From NCBI GenBank assembly GCA_036571765.1, contig BROE01000007.1:744001-808000 (forward strand): a DNA stretch of 64,000 nt, read 5' to 3'. The DNA comes from Plecoglossus altivelis. Its lineage: Eukaryota > Chordata > Actinopteri > Osmeriformes > Plecoglossidae. The notes beneath the pieces are model-generated. The model was not told the origin of the DNA. It ran no database searches and saw nothing but the letters and a program-made list of their open reading frames with translations. Positions 13,023-23,934 of the stretch are shown in pieces (position 1 is the stretch's first letter; every line of letters begins with the position of its first letter). A program made the translations under genes and the position numbers.

Positions 13023-13116
13023 TCAGTGGCCTCGCAGATTGAAATAGATGGCCAGAATGATGGTGAGGAGGATGATGGCACCCAGGATGAAGATAAGGAT
13101 CCGGTTCTGGATGATC
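13023..13116 (-). CDS. vti1a: vti1a terminal coding exon: SNARE-motif end, membrane anchor and stop
   Basis: Read on the minus strand, a polypyrimidine tract and tag acceptor (AG at 13118-13117) precede an exon whose first base G completes the split Arg codon (AG|G) of the exon at 47.6 kb. Thirty codons follow and end in TGA at 13025-13023. The peptide starts IIQNRIL, then has about 20 hydrophobic residues (FILGAIILLTIILAIYF) and a very short tail, NLRGH. This is the tail-anchor layout of Vti1a, a Qb-SNARE that works in trans-Golgi network/endosome fusion with syntaxin-6, syntaxin-16 and VAMP4 in mammals. Compared with mammalian Vti1a as I remember it (tail SVRRH), IIQNRIL is kept while the anchor core and the penultimate residues have changed conservatively. 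The anchor alone would be weak evidence. The exact phase match to two unmistakable upstream exons makes the call secure. Confidence 0.95.
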
Positions 13117-14108
13117 CTATGGAAAGAAAGCGGGAGGGAAAGGAGAGAGACAGAGAGAGAGAGAAGGTTAGCCAGGGTTCACAGTAGTCAATTTGTATCC
13201 AGAGAGGCATGTAAAATACACCAAGAAATATTCATGTATTTATGCTCAGTACAAATGACCAAGTCTGAGGTTATCATGTTTAATGGATACTATGGGAAAT
13301 ACATACAAATATATTTGTTTTTGTGTCACGTATGCAAAGACAGTAGGATGTAAAAATCTGAAAGACACAAACTGAGATACACCCAAGCTCATTTGTACAG
13401 CACACAAGGTCTTTAGACTTTCTATCTTTGTATGAGAATTAAATTAGCTATAAAAGCCTTTGTCATTTCCACATGGAAATGTTTCCATTATCATGCAAAC
13501 AAACACAAACCTTAGCATTAAACTTAAAAACAAGCTTTCAGCCACTCCTTCTCCACCAAAAGCGATTGAAGGACAGACGGAGAGTTAGTGAAACATTGTA
13601 ACGTTTCATTCATGGACTTATTTGTGATGAGAGACTAAGAAAGCATGGAGGCTACACTTCAAGACCAGTATGTACAGTAGTATGGTTTCTGTCCGTGTGT
13701 GTACATTTAGCTCCAGTGCTGGTCTTTGGGATCTGTCTCCCCAAACATACCTTAACCCCACCTCCCCCATTCTCTGGCACCCAACTGTCCACTGCTCCTG
13801 ACAAATGGCAGAATTATCACATTTGCTGACATGAGGAGGGCTGGGTGGTGGTGGTGGTGGTGAAGGGTGGTGATGGGGGGGCAGTGTCCACTGCTCTAAG
13901 CAGGAGATGAATGACCCATACTTCAGCCATTCATCACTTGGGCTGTGGAGCTGCAACTCTGGGACTGCATGCTCCCTCACCCCCCTAAACCCTTACACAC
14001 TTTTATACCCCTACCCTATGTACCACAGACATGCAGCCGCTAATATTGTTAGTGTGGGACTGTTGTAACCAGCCTTGCTCCACCGCAGTGGCCTAGCCCG
14101 GGCCGCAG

Positions 14109-14143
14109 GGGGCCCCATGCTGATGCTCAGCATCAGGGGCCCC
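14109..14143. repeat. GGGGCCCC hairpin
   Basis: GGGGCCCC-ATGCTGA, a 3-base loop and TCAGCAT-CA-GGGGCCCC form a near-perfect inverted repeat with a 2-base bulge. Each outer 8-mer is itself palindromic. The stem is about 15 bp and very GC-rich. Confidence 0.85.
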
Positions 14144-14750
14144 AAGGAGGAAGGCTGCCTTCCCCTTTGCCTGCAAATGGCTCAGTGCTGAGAAACGGAG
14201 CGGGCATGCTGTACACTAAGTGCTGGTGAAATTCTTTCATCAAGAATTGTATGTGATGCATTTACATTCTGTGTTTGAGTCATATTCAGTTTGAGAAAAG
14301 CTCTGGTCACTTTCTGAGTATGATGTTTCCTCTGTCGGTATGTCTGTCAGACGCAAGCCAGCGTATACATAGGTATACATTAGGTTACATATTACATATC
14401 ACCCATACATTACATATGCCAGCAGGCAGAGATGTTCATGACATGGCAGCGAAGCGAAGCGCCGACATGCTCTCAGCATCCTCTGTGTTTATTGGATAGC
14501 AGCGGTCAAAGAAATGACGCGTCTGCCTCGTTGTGGAGGGAGCCCGCTCCCAATTGGGCGGTGGCACTGTGGAGTTTGCATAATGCAGAGGCGATAGCAA
14601 GGATAAAGATGGGAGAACATTAATCAGAACGTGTTTAGCAAGGCTGCATCTCCCTCATGTCAAACTTTAATTGCCATTCATTATTTAGCCTGGTTATTTA
14701 CCCACCAAAGCCCAATGGAGTTCCTAGCATGTGTGTGTTTCTTTTTGGGA

Positions 14751-14766
14751 GGGGGGGGGGGGGGGG
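14751..14766. repeat. G homopolymer (16)
   Basis: An uninterrupted G run; its length is prone to sequencing error. Confidence 0.9.
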
Positions 14767-15992
14767 CTCTGTTAGGGAATTTTACAGCAGTAGAAGGAGA
14801 AAGCAGAGTATACATGTGGGTGTTTATGCACTCAGAAAGACTTGTGTTGTTAGGAAAGTGATCTGAGGCAATAGTAAGAATAGAAACTTAGATTCAGTAG
14901 CTTAGTGGTTCTTCTAGGGTATAGTAGCTGTAGTTTCAATAGAGAATTCACCTTTTTTACTTCTTAACTTGGGTAGTGTGTTGGAAATATACCTATGCTC
15001 GAGGCGTCAAATATCAATACCATTAACAAAAACAGAAAACTAAAACATATACAACATACACGCAGGGGAAAAATACACATGCATGAACACATGCACAGAC
15101 AACTAGGCTCTAAACCTGTGCTTGCTTGGTCATTTAAGGAGGAAAACCCTGCAAATATGGAAAAGAGGGGACAGAAATGAAGTCCAGCATCGCCATTCAG
15201 CCATGCTGAAATCCATTTAAGGAATCGAGTCCAACCCCCTTTCTTGTGAGCCCCCTGTCCCCCAGACACTTACCGCACCCAACCCATACACAACCCACCC
15301 CCAAAGACAGAGGGCAAATTAAAAAAGAGAGAGGGAGTAAGGTAGTAATACAGTAAAACAACAAGTCACCACATAGTGGTCACTCACGCAATGTTCACAG
15401 TGCTTATGGGAACATTAGAATAAAGTCTCTAATCAATGTCTTCTAATCTGACATCATACACAAATCACAGGCCAGAAAATAAGTAATATGTAAAATGTAA
15501 AGTAAAATGTATTAAAAAATTGTAACCATCCAGTTAATTAATTAGATTAATATTATTTGTTGATTTGATACGAGAGACCACATGAACAGTGTAGATTGTA
15601 CTTAGTTCTAAAAAGTGATTCCTTGCAGCCACTAAGGAACACTTGGTGCTTGCGGTCGCAAAAAAGTGCAAAGTTCTATAGTGACATTTAAATCTGAATC
15701 AGGCTTAAATATGGAACCTGGACCAGAGGAAAAAACATGATATCTTCCACCATTCAGTAGATCCAGCCTTGACAACCTTGCCAGACAGAACAGAACTTAT
15801 CAAACCGGATCCGTCCTCTGTGCTTGACACTTGACATGAGAGAAAGAATAGGAGGGGCGGGGTGAACAAGGGGAAGGAGTGAGTGGTTCTTGAAGGATTG
15901 GGATAAGCCTCACCTTTTGGTGCACCTACTCAAGAGGCCTGCTGTGATCCCCATTCAATCTTTTTCCTTCTTTGACATTCTACCTCCCCCCA

Positions 15993-16012
15993 AACACACA
16001 CACACACACACA
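15993..16012. repeat. CA microsatellite
   Basis: About ten CA units. The same type of simple repeat recurs across the window. Confidence 0.9.
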
Positions 16013-19000
16013 TATTGATACATACTTGGTATATATGTGACAAAGGTAAAATACATGAATAGATCGAAATTGTTGAGACTGTAGGACGAAGGGAAGAGAG
16101 GAATAAACAAAACAGAGATAGAGGGAGAGACAGCAGAAGGGAGAGAGAGAGAAAAAGAGACAAAAAAGAAGAGTAAAAACCCTCGAAGAGTCCATTTACC
16201 CGGGGAAGGAGAACTGGAGGAGAGCCTCCTCAGAGACAGATGAAAATAATGAGGACTTTTCTGTCAGGAAAGATTTACAAAATCGTACCACTGTTATTAA
16301 AATTTAAAATCTCTAGCTTTTTTCTTTCCTTCTCCCTCTCCGTCTTTCCTCTCCCTCAGTATTTTTTTTTTTTTTTTGCAGTGCACCCTTATTACCAGAC
16401 CTAATGAGGCCAGGGATACACCTCTATGTTGTGTCTGTGTGTGCGTGTGTGTACATGGTGGGGGTCCATCCCCCTTGCGCTCGAACCCCTGTGTGCTCTA
16501 GCACCCCCTCTACCCCCAAGGGAGAACAGATGCACAAACACACACTTTATGATGGTTTCTGGGGTGGACAGACACACAAACATGAACACACACACACGCA
16601 GACCTCTGAAAACAAACCTGCTCCCACAGTCCCCCCCCCCTATTTTCTACTAGTAGCCCAATAAAACAAAAATCAATCGCTGTCTGACCCATTATGGGTC
16701 TTTTTCCTCTAAATCCTGGGAATATGCAGCACGGGAGAAGGGTAGAGGAGGAGAAACTAAAGGAAGGAGGGAGGAAAAGAGGGAGGTGTGCCAGAACGAT
16801 CAATGTGTTCACAAATGGTTTGGGTGATGGACACAGCACTGCAAAGCTGGGGGGCCCAAGCCGTAACTAACACATGCTCTTGTGATCATAAACTAATACA
16901 AATAAATGTTTTATGGTGTCTGCACACCCTCTACTGAGCACACACACATGCCCATACGTCTTTGGATTTGGGTTTTGAAAGAGCAGTGAATTAAGTTTGA
17001 ACAAAAAAAAGAAGCTTTTTGAAAAGAGAGTCATAGCATGTCATATAATACAGTATGAACAACCATACACAAAAGTAGCTGGGATGTGATAACTTTGCAC
17101 TGTGACTGGTAAATACAAACAGTTTCTTGACTCCAACCACTGAAATACTTTTGTAACTATGCACCTCTGACCCAGAATTTTCAGCTGTGCTTTCTACACA
17201 GAGATGGGCATACAAACACAAAGTGTAGTCCAAACTGCCATAGTGTATTTTTAACAGCTTGACCTGCGCGGAGAAGGCTGGATCCAGCTGTAAAGATGAA
17301 GTGACCCCCCCCCCTAAGGATTTGGACACACATACAAGTACGCTCGCGTATGCATACATTCAAACACAAAGAGTTGAAACTCCAAAAAGTACAACAAATA
17401 CAGCTGCAAGCATTAGGCTTTTGTTGGAAAAACAACAACAATCAAACATCTCTGTGAGTGACTGTTTATTAACAATTCAACATCCTTTTGGATCTGAATA
17501 GGGTTGGGGATCGGCACTTCACAAACTCTTGGCCAGCAACTAGCAAAGCGTGATCTTTTTTTCTCTGAGGACATTTCACCTTGGGTGAGTGAATTATTGT
17601 AACACAAATCTATTCCTGACTAGTACACAAAGTACTTTGGTATGAATGTGATGCAGGCGGGCATTTCTCTATGGACCATGCGTGTTTGTGCACAGGGTTT
17701 ATTCGCTAAACTACTGCACAACTGCACTACTACATTGTGCCATCATGAAAGACTCAGAGTGAAAAAAATAGCCAAGACAAAGACGAAATCAACAGATTTG
17801 TTTGTAACCCAAACTGTAATATTATTATACAAAACTTCATGTTGTATCTCACATCTATCTTCAGTAATGTATTTCCAACTGATTTGACACCTGACAGGGC
17901 TGCAGCCCTCATTCCCATGCTTCCTTCAAGTTTCAGCTATATTGACCCAGAATTTGTTTGTGACCTATTCAGTACGTTGCTAAACACATAATTGCATGAA
18001 ACGTGAGTTATTTACTGTACAATATCAGGGCTTATCCTATTTTCTCTTTCTGTTCTAGATCTGCCTTGTCGTACAAGAGCAGAACCAGGCCTTACTAGTT
18101 CATGCATCTTTTATTTGTCAGCTCACAATCCTGGCCAGCAGCAGGTTATCTTGGACATCTCCTGGAAGACATGTTTGAGGGCAGAGAGAGGGAGATCAGA
18201 ATGGGGTAAGGGGGGAAGAGAGGCGAGGATGTGGGGAGAAGGAAGGGGAAAATAGGAACATAGACAAAGGGAAGAGTAGGGGTCTAAGCATGTATGCTGT
18301 GCATTTGTGTTTATAAGAATGCTGGAAAAAAAGAAATAAATATGGAAGGTGGGGTGGGGGGCTGGATGAATGGATGGAAAGAATACCATGTTTGGAACTC
18401 TTTCTGGTGTTTTCATGAACTTTTGCCTGGAGCGTTTTTAGGCAGCTGTAGAATCATACCCCTGATGTGATGTGTACCGGTGGCTTTCTGAGATTCTCTT
18501 ATTTTTCTTCTTTTTTAGATACCCGGATCACTCTCCTCCATAGCAGGCAGCCAGCCAGCCAGCCCAGTAGCTCCCCCCTCCCTCCTGTGCCTCATACATT
18601 TTCCCTCCCCTCACTTCAGTCCCCTCTATCTATTTGTTCTCTCTGTTGACTCTTCCTCTCCCTCCTTACTTACCTCACTCACACCCCCTGCCATACTTTT
18701 TACAGCCTTCACACCCCTTGTTTCTCCCCTTATCCCTCTTTCACTCCCATGTTAAGGGGACAAAATAAGTCTATTTTTCAACCCCTTCCATGAAGGAAAT
18801 ATCACCAAAGGGAAACTTGATATGATGTAGAAAATGTAGAATTGAACACATTTCTGCAACAATTTTGATTTCACAATTCTGAATAATGTTTCAGTGAGGT
18901 TCAAAAAGCCAAGGACATGGGATTATAGGTAATGAGATGACAGTGAATTGGGGAACACCCTTCCTGCAGGGTGTTAGCTCTAGCGCCTGACTCCTCCTAC

Positions 19001-22000
19001 AGCAGAAGTTCGTTTTGACAGAAAGGTGACTGTAGCAGAGGGCGGGGACCCACAGCAGCCTCCAGGATGACAGTGAACAGCCTGCTGTCTTCAACGCTTC
19101 CAATAAATTACTTTCCTTACAATTTAGTCGTGCTGCTAAGATTTCCGAACACAAAAAACTCTCAACGATATTTCAAGAGCCAGGGCCAGCTGCAGATCTT
19201 GTTACTGGCCTCGCTAAAGAGTGTGTAACACAAACCGTGGAACCGTAGGGCTCGAAAACTATGATGCACATACATTTTTATTGTTTGTTCAGCATTGAAA
19301 ACGCATTATGGTCACTCGCTTTCACCAAGCATGGGGTGGGTTGGTGGGAGTGACAAAAAGAAAAGCTTGGCTGGGATGCTATGGGAGTGTAGGGTAGACC
19401 TGGGACACTGGTGTATGATGTGTACGTGAGGTTTCAGTGACACAATACCTAGTACACCAAGAGAAAAAAAGATACAATATTTCACAAGAACATGTGTTCA
19501 ATTCTTTAAAGAACATACTAATCATTTTAACAACAAAAAAGTTGTATACCTGCTTTAGTCTCTAAAATACACTCTGATTGCTCTTAACATGCTTCCACAA
19601 TGCTACAAGCAGTGAACTTAACCAGGAAGATGAGTTGATACCAACAAAAGGTTGGGTGCAAGTCCATTGCCCAAAACTACAGTATAGAAAAGTGTTTTTC
19701 ACAAACAACACAGAATGTCACATTGGTTTCAAGGCAAGCAAACTTATTTCACGGTGCCATAATATTTATTAATTCAAATTTGAAAGAAACTGCCTCAAAG
19801 TCACTAAGACTTCAGATAGGGAACAAGGCCATTTTTATTTATGTCTGCATCTTTTTATTAAATGGCGTGGAGACTGCTTTTGTGTTTGTTTGGAGTTCTT
19901 TTTTATATATTAGTTTAAAACCCCCTGAGGCTTCTTTCAGCAGCCTGAGTCTCCAAGATGATGTGGATGCATTGCTCTCTTTCACTCTAGCACATTTCCA
20001 GAATCATTTCCAGGATAGGAATGTCTTTCACACATCGTATATAATTCTTCCAAATCCTCACAGGTATGTTCGCTGGTCACCTGCCACTTCAACAATAGTC
20101 TGCCATAAACAAAAGACAATGACAGTCTGGTGTCACTGGTATTGTCGACACATCTGTTAACACAGCAAGTGATATTGCCAAAGCAGACCAGCAATATTCC
20201 CCATAGAAGTTAACCTTATTAAAAGCACTTGTGTGTTGATACGCAGTAAACAGATAATACATGTTCCACAAAGTGGAAAACAGACTCTTTACAAGTGAAT
20301 GAAGTGCAAATTCAATTAAAAAACACTCAGTGGCTTCATGTTACTGTCACTTCAATCAGGTACGGGAGAGGGGTAACCGTAGCACTAGGGCACTCTAGGC
20401 GGTACAATACCTCGACCGTCCTTGCCACAGCAGAGCACAAGAGTTGTGGAGTGGTTTGAGGAATGAGGGGGTGGTGGTGGGGAGGGGACATGTGGAAGAC
20501 ACTTTACTGGCTGTTCCTCAACCTGTGGAAACAATGCAAGGACTGCTAGCAAAATGGCTCTTTCAATCTAGTTCATTTAGAGAAAAGATTGCCTTCCATA
20601 TACATCTAATTCTGATTGCATGAAAAGTGCCCATAGCCACTAACCAAAATGGTTGGGTGCTCAATTTGGGTTTGTTTGTCATCTTCTGTTTACGTAGTTA
20701 GAGTACTTAGGAAAAGTCTGTATATGTTCACAGGGCAAAGGTGAAAAGGAGTTCATTTTGGTATGAAAATATGCCTACGCAAGACATAAGGTCAAAGGTC
20801 ATGTCAATATTCTGCAGGCCTGCAAGCCCAGCCTTAACGTTGACCTCACGACCTTCAGGTCACTGATCCACTGTGCCAGTATGGCCAGCAGGCAAACTGA
20901 GAATGAGAGTCAGCCAAGTTTTGTGTGAGCCAATGGTATGTGTGTGAGTCTGCATCACTACATTTGTGTTGAATCAAGATGTGTCTGGTGAAAAAGAGGA
21001 AAATGGCGACGTGCGACTGTTGTGTAAACAATGTAAAATAACTATGGGTTGACTGAGAACAAAGAACCTCAACAGCTCTAGTGTAGACCTACTAATGTAG
21101 CTCATAGTCTAGTATATAGTCTAGAGCAATTGTCTTATGTTCATTAAATGAAAATGTTGCTTGTGCAATTAATTTGGAAGTCAACAAAACCAGATCCACG
21201 ATGTGGGTAAAATAATTGCATAGATTCCTAATCTGGTTGGTCCCTTTAACAAGTTAGGTGCATGAAAGTAAAAAAGGTGTTGTGTGAAAAGCAACAGGAT
21301 GTAAAAATCTAACTATGCAAAGGTGAACACAAGCTGAAGTTCAGCACCTCCCATGGATTTCTCAAGAACCCTGTGCAATGATTTAAAAGATTGGAAAGGT
21401 GGTTCCATACCCCTAAATACCATATTAAAACTGACAGCATTGACACCATGCATTTTGTATCAGACAGGGATTCTGTCCAGTTTGGAACCATACCCTATCA
21501 GTCTCCATATCTTATCTGTGACACATTCAGAGTGTCTCTCTGGTTAGTTATGCATTTTGTAAATTTGAATTTCTATCAGGATGACATAAACATTCAGGGA
21601 GTGTCAAAAGAAATGAGTTCACTACAGTTCGTATTGTCTCATCCTGTTATCCTTCTGTCGAGGGCAGCAAGGAGCAGAGATGTGCCACATCAAGGTGTCT
21701 GATTGCTCATGTCGTGTGTGGCTGAAACGTACAGCATGTTTCTTTTTTCCGGAGAAAAGATGTGGTCAGACCAGGATCAACATGATTGGTTAATTTGACA
21801 ACATTGTAGAGTATCACTGTGCCACTTGATTTTGACTTACCCTTTCTACCACACCCACATGCCCATTTTGGCACAGGTACATGTCATGGCAAGCTGGTGA
21901 ATTTCACATTCCCACATACTACATTCCCACAAATGTGCATAGGTGGGAGAGAAACCACCTTACGCCCAATACAATGGTCACTTGTACTACGCTGGTAGTA

Positions 22001-22440
22001 CTGCCGGACCTGTGTCATCCGGAAGCTAAAGCCCTTAAAGTTTTAATCAAGAAAGTCCAGTGTGTTTGAAGATTGAGGAAATAAGGGAATAGTGTCATCC
22101 TACAACCCAACATTTGACACAACAAGAGAAGTTTTAGTCAGTCTAAATAATCCAAGCAGATACATTAAATTTGCAGACTGGCTTCCCCTTTTCTTTCTCA
22201 ATCTTTCCAGTGTTATACTTATCTCTCAAATTTTCCAGGGTTATATTTCTATGCTATATGTATGTATATATGTAAGTGGAAAGAGAGACAGGGAGAAAAA
22301 GAATGAGAGAAGAAGAGATTGAGAGTAAAGGGTAAAGAGATAGAGCAGGGGTCGGGAACCTTTTTGACTAAGAGAGCCATGAAAGCAAAAAATTTGGAAA
22401 TTTATTTCAGTGAGAGCCATATATAGGGTTTTTCGATCTA

Positions 22441-22512
22441 GATGGTCATGTTTGCAATCAAGATGGTCATGTTTGGAATCAAGATGGTCATGTTTGCAAT
22501 CAAGATGGTCAC
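22441..22512 (+). repeat. 21-bp minisatellite, left foldback arm (about 3.4 copies)
   Basis: Unit gatggtcatgtttgcaatcaa is repeated three times (22441, 22462, 22483) with one base change in the second copy, then a partial copy. The unit recurs in inverted orientation in the right arm. Confidence 0.95.
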
Positions 22513-22765
22513 TTTTTGAAAATAAGATATATTGTAAATTTTTATTGATCTTTCTTCTTTATATTTTATTATTAGACTCTCATATGATCTGATTATTGAT
22601 TTTAAATATTTAAAAAATTAAATCGTAAAAATAGATTCGCTTCTGTATTTTACTGTTATTAAGTGATGAAATTTCAATATTAAAATTAATTTTGATCAGT
22701 TTGATTTGCTTTCTTTTATTTTCCATATGAACAGTTTTATAGTAAAAAATCAAACTGATCAAAAT

Positions 22766-22903
22766 NNNNNNNNNNNNNNNNNNNNNNNNNNNNNNNNNNN
22801 NNNNNNNNNNNNNNNNNNNNNNNNNNNNNNNNNNNNNNNNNNNNNNNNNNNNNNNNNNNNNNNNNNNNNNNNNNNNNNNNNNNNNNNNNNNNNNNNNNNN
22901 NNN
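22766..22903. other. Assembly gap (138 N)
   Basis: A run of 138 N lies between two direct copies of the same repeat block inside the hAT foldback. The true length and content are unknown. Confidence 1.
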
Positions 22904-23184
22904 CTGTTATTAAGTGATGAAATTTCAATATTAAAGTTAATTTTGATCAGTTTGATTTACTTTTTTATTTTCCATATGAACAGTTTTATAGTAAAAAATC
23001 AAACTGATCAAAATGTATTTTAATATTGAAATTTCATCACTTAATAACAGTAAAATACAGAAGCCATTTATTTTTTGGATTTTATTTTTTTAATATCTAA
23101 AATCAATAATCAGATCATATGAGAGTCTAATAATAAAATATAAATAAAGATCAATGCCCTTGCCTCTATCTTTATTTTCAAAAA

Positions 23185-23331
23185 GATGACCATCTTGATT
23201 GCAAAAATGACCATCTTGATTGCAAACATGACCATCTTGATTGCAAACATGATCATCTTGATTGCAAACATGATCATCTTGATTGCAAACATGATCATCT
23301 TGATTGCAAACATGATCATCTTGATCGAAAA
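23185..23331 (-). repeat. 21-bp minisatellite, right foldback arm (7 copies)
   Basis: Seven tandem copies of the inverted 21-bp unit (atgaccatcttgattgcaaac and an atgatcatc variant) occur. The C-to-T variant is confined to the outer four copies, pointing to local tandem expansion after the foldback formed. The left arm has only about three copies. Confidence 0.95.
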
Positions 23332-23386
23332 ACCCTATTATATATTTTAAAAGTGAATTTAACTAAATGTCAGTATCATCAAAATG

Positions 23387-23774
23387 TTATTTGGCTACAT
23401 TCAGCATGAACGTTTTAGCACCCTCGCCATCTGTGAATGGTTTTCCGTTCCTCACTATTGCTAAAGATCCAGCAAAGCTAGCGGAATTATAGTCACCTTG
23501 CCGGGTCCATACGCGGAGTTGCTGCTGGCTAGCTTGTACCCTGCTCAGTAGCTCTTAGCACGCTTTCTTTCTGCTGTCTCCCGCCGGGTATTTTGATGCA
23601 AAGGTAGCATGGCGCGTGTCGAAGTGCCGCTTTACATTCGACCGTTTCATCTATGCAATTTTGTCATTACAAATTAGACACACCGCAGAATTTGCTCTCT
23701 CCACAAAGGCGAATTCTTCAGTCCATTCGTCCTGAAATGTACGATACTCGTCATCTTTTTTTTCTTTTCGCCAT
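23387..23774 (-). pseudogene. hAT transposase N-terminal remnant (BED-type zinc finger)
   Basis: On the minus strand an ATG at 23774 opens MAKRKK, but the following run of eight A residues puts the rest one base out of frame. From 23755 the second frame reads DDEYRTFQDEW, then CLIC (Cys-x2-Cys) and KRHFDTRH (His-x4-His), a BED-like zinc finger. It continues SKYPAGDSRKKAC and VRNGKPFTDGEGAKTFM. This is the N-terminal region of the hAT-derived family that includes the GTF2IRD2- and ZBED-like domesticated transposases. It is broken by the A-tract frameshift and by in-frame stops at 23653-23651 (TAG) and 23557-23555 (TAA), and it ends at a TAA at 23389-23387. About 125 codons remain; the RNase-H-like catalytic domain and dimerisation region are absent. 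No product is expected. Confidence 0.85.
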
Positions 23775-23934
23775 CTTCTTCGTCGAAGGGTTAGCTTTGA
23801 GCTAATGACCGAGCAGACTGATTCAAAAGGGGGCGTTTACCTGTTTTACGCTGCATTATCTGCGAGCCAGATGCAATCATCAAAAGAGCCACACCTGGCT
23901 CGCGAGCCATAGGTTCCCGACCCCTGAGATAGAG

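Larger units (their letters stand above)
13124..22337. other. Last-intron segment left of the hAT insertion
   Basis: Mostly unique DNA with GA/CT-rich stretches (15840-16200, 18180-18260, 18540-18740), homopolymers and a complex block at 14425-14650. A faint tRNA-like motif (gacctcacgaccttcaggtc, about 20845) might be a decayed SINE head but is too weak to call. Confidence 0.5.
22419..23346. repeat. Large foldback inside the hAT element, with assembly gap
   Basis: Left arm (about 22419-22765) and right arm (about 23012-23346) are inverted copies. They run atatagggtttttcgatc, a 21-bp minisatellite, tctcatatgatctgattattg, then gttattaagtgatgaaatttc, and the complements occur in reverse order on the right. 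A second direct copy of the innermost block (22904-23014) follows the N run at 22766-22903. Inside the block, tgatcagtttgattt and its complement form a smaller hairpin. The structure could form a long hairpin in single strands and probably caused the assembly gap. Confidence 0.88.
22346..23926. mobile_element. Non-autonomous hAT transposon with 8-bp target duplication
   Basis: The termini are perfect 16-bp inverted repeats (CAGGGGTCGGGAACCT at 22346; complement ending CGACCCCTG at 23926). They are flanked by an exact 8-bp target-site duplication, AGATAGAG, at 22338-22345 and 23927-23934. The 8-bp duplication and the CAGGG...CCCTG ends are hAT hallmarks. Reading inward, the left end has about 75 bp and then a foldback of two long inverted arms (about 22419-22765 and 23012-23346). 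These enclose a further repeat copy and a 138-base N gap. The right about 540 bp carry a decayed transposase N-terminus on the minus strand. The intact duplication suggests a not very ancient insertion into the vti1a last intron. It was mobilised in trans, since most of the transposase is missing. Confidence 0.93.

Noticed and set aside
20815..20900. tRNA-like text (gacctcacgaccttcaggtc ... ccactgtgcca) as a SINE head
   Set aside because: The A box is not convincing, there is no tail or target duplication, and the similarity is too weak to call.
23110..23319. Minus-strand frame of repeated MIMFAIK units
   Set aside because: It is the translation of the 21-bp minisatellite inside the hAT foldback, not a protein.
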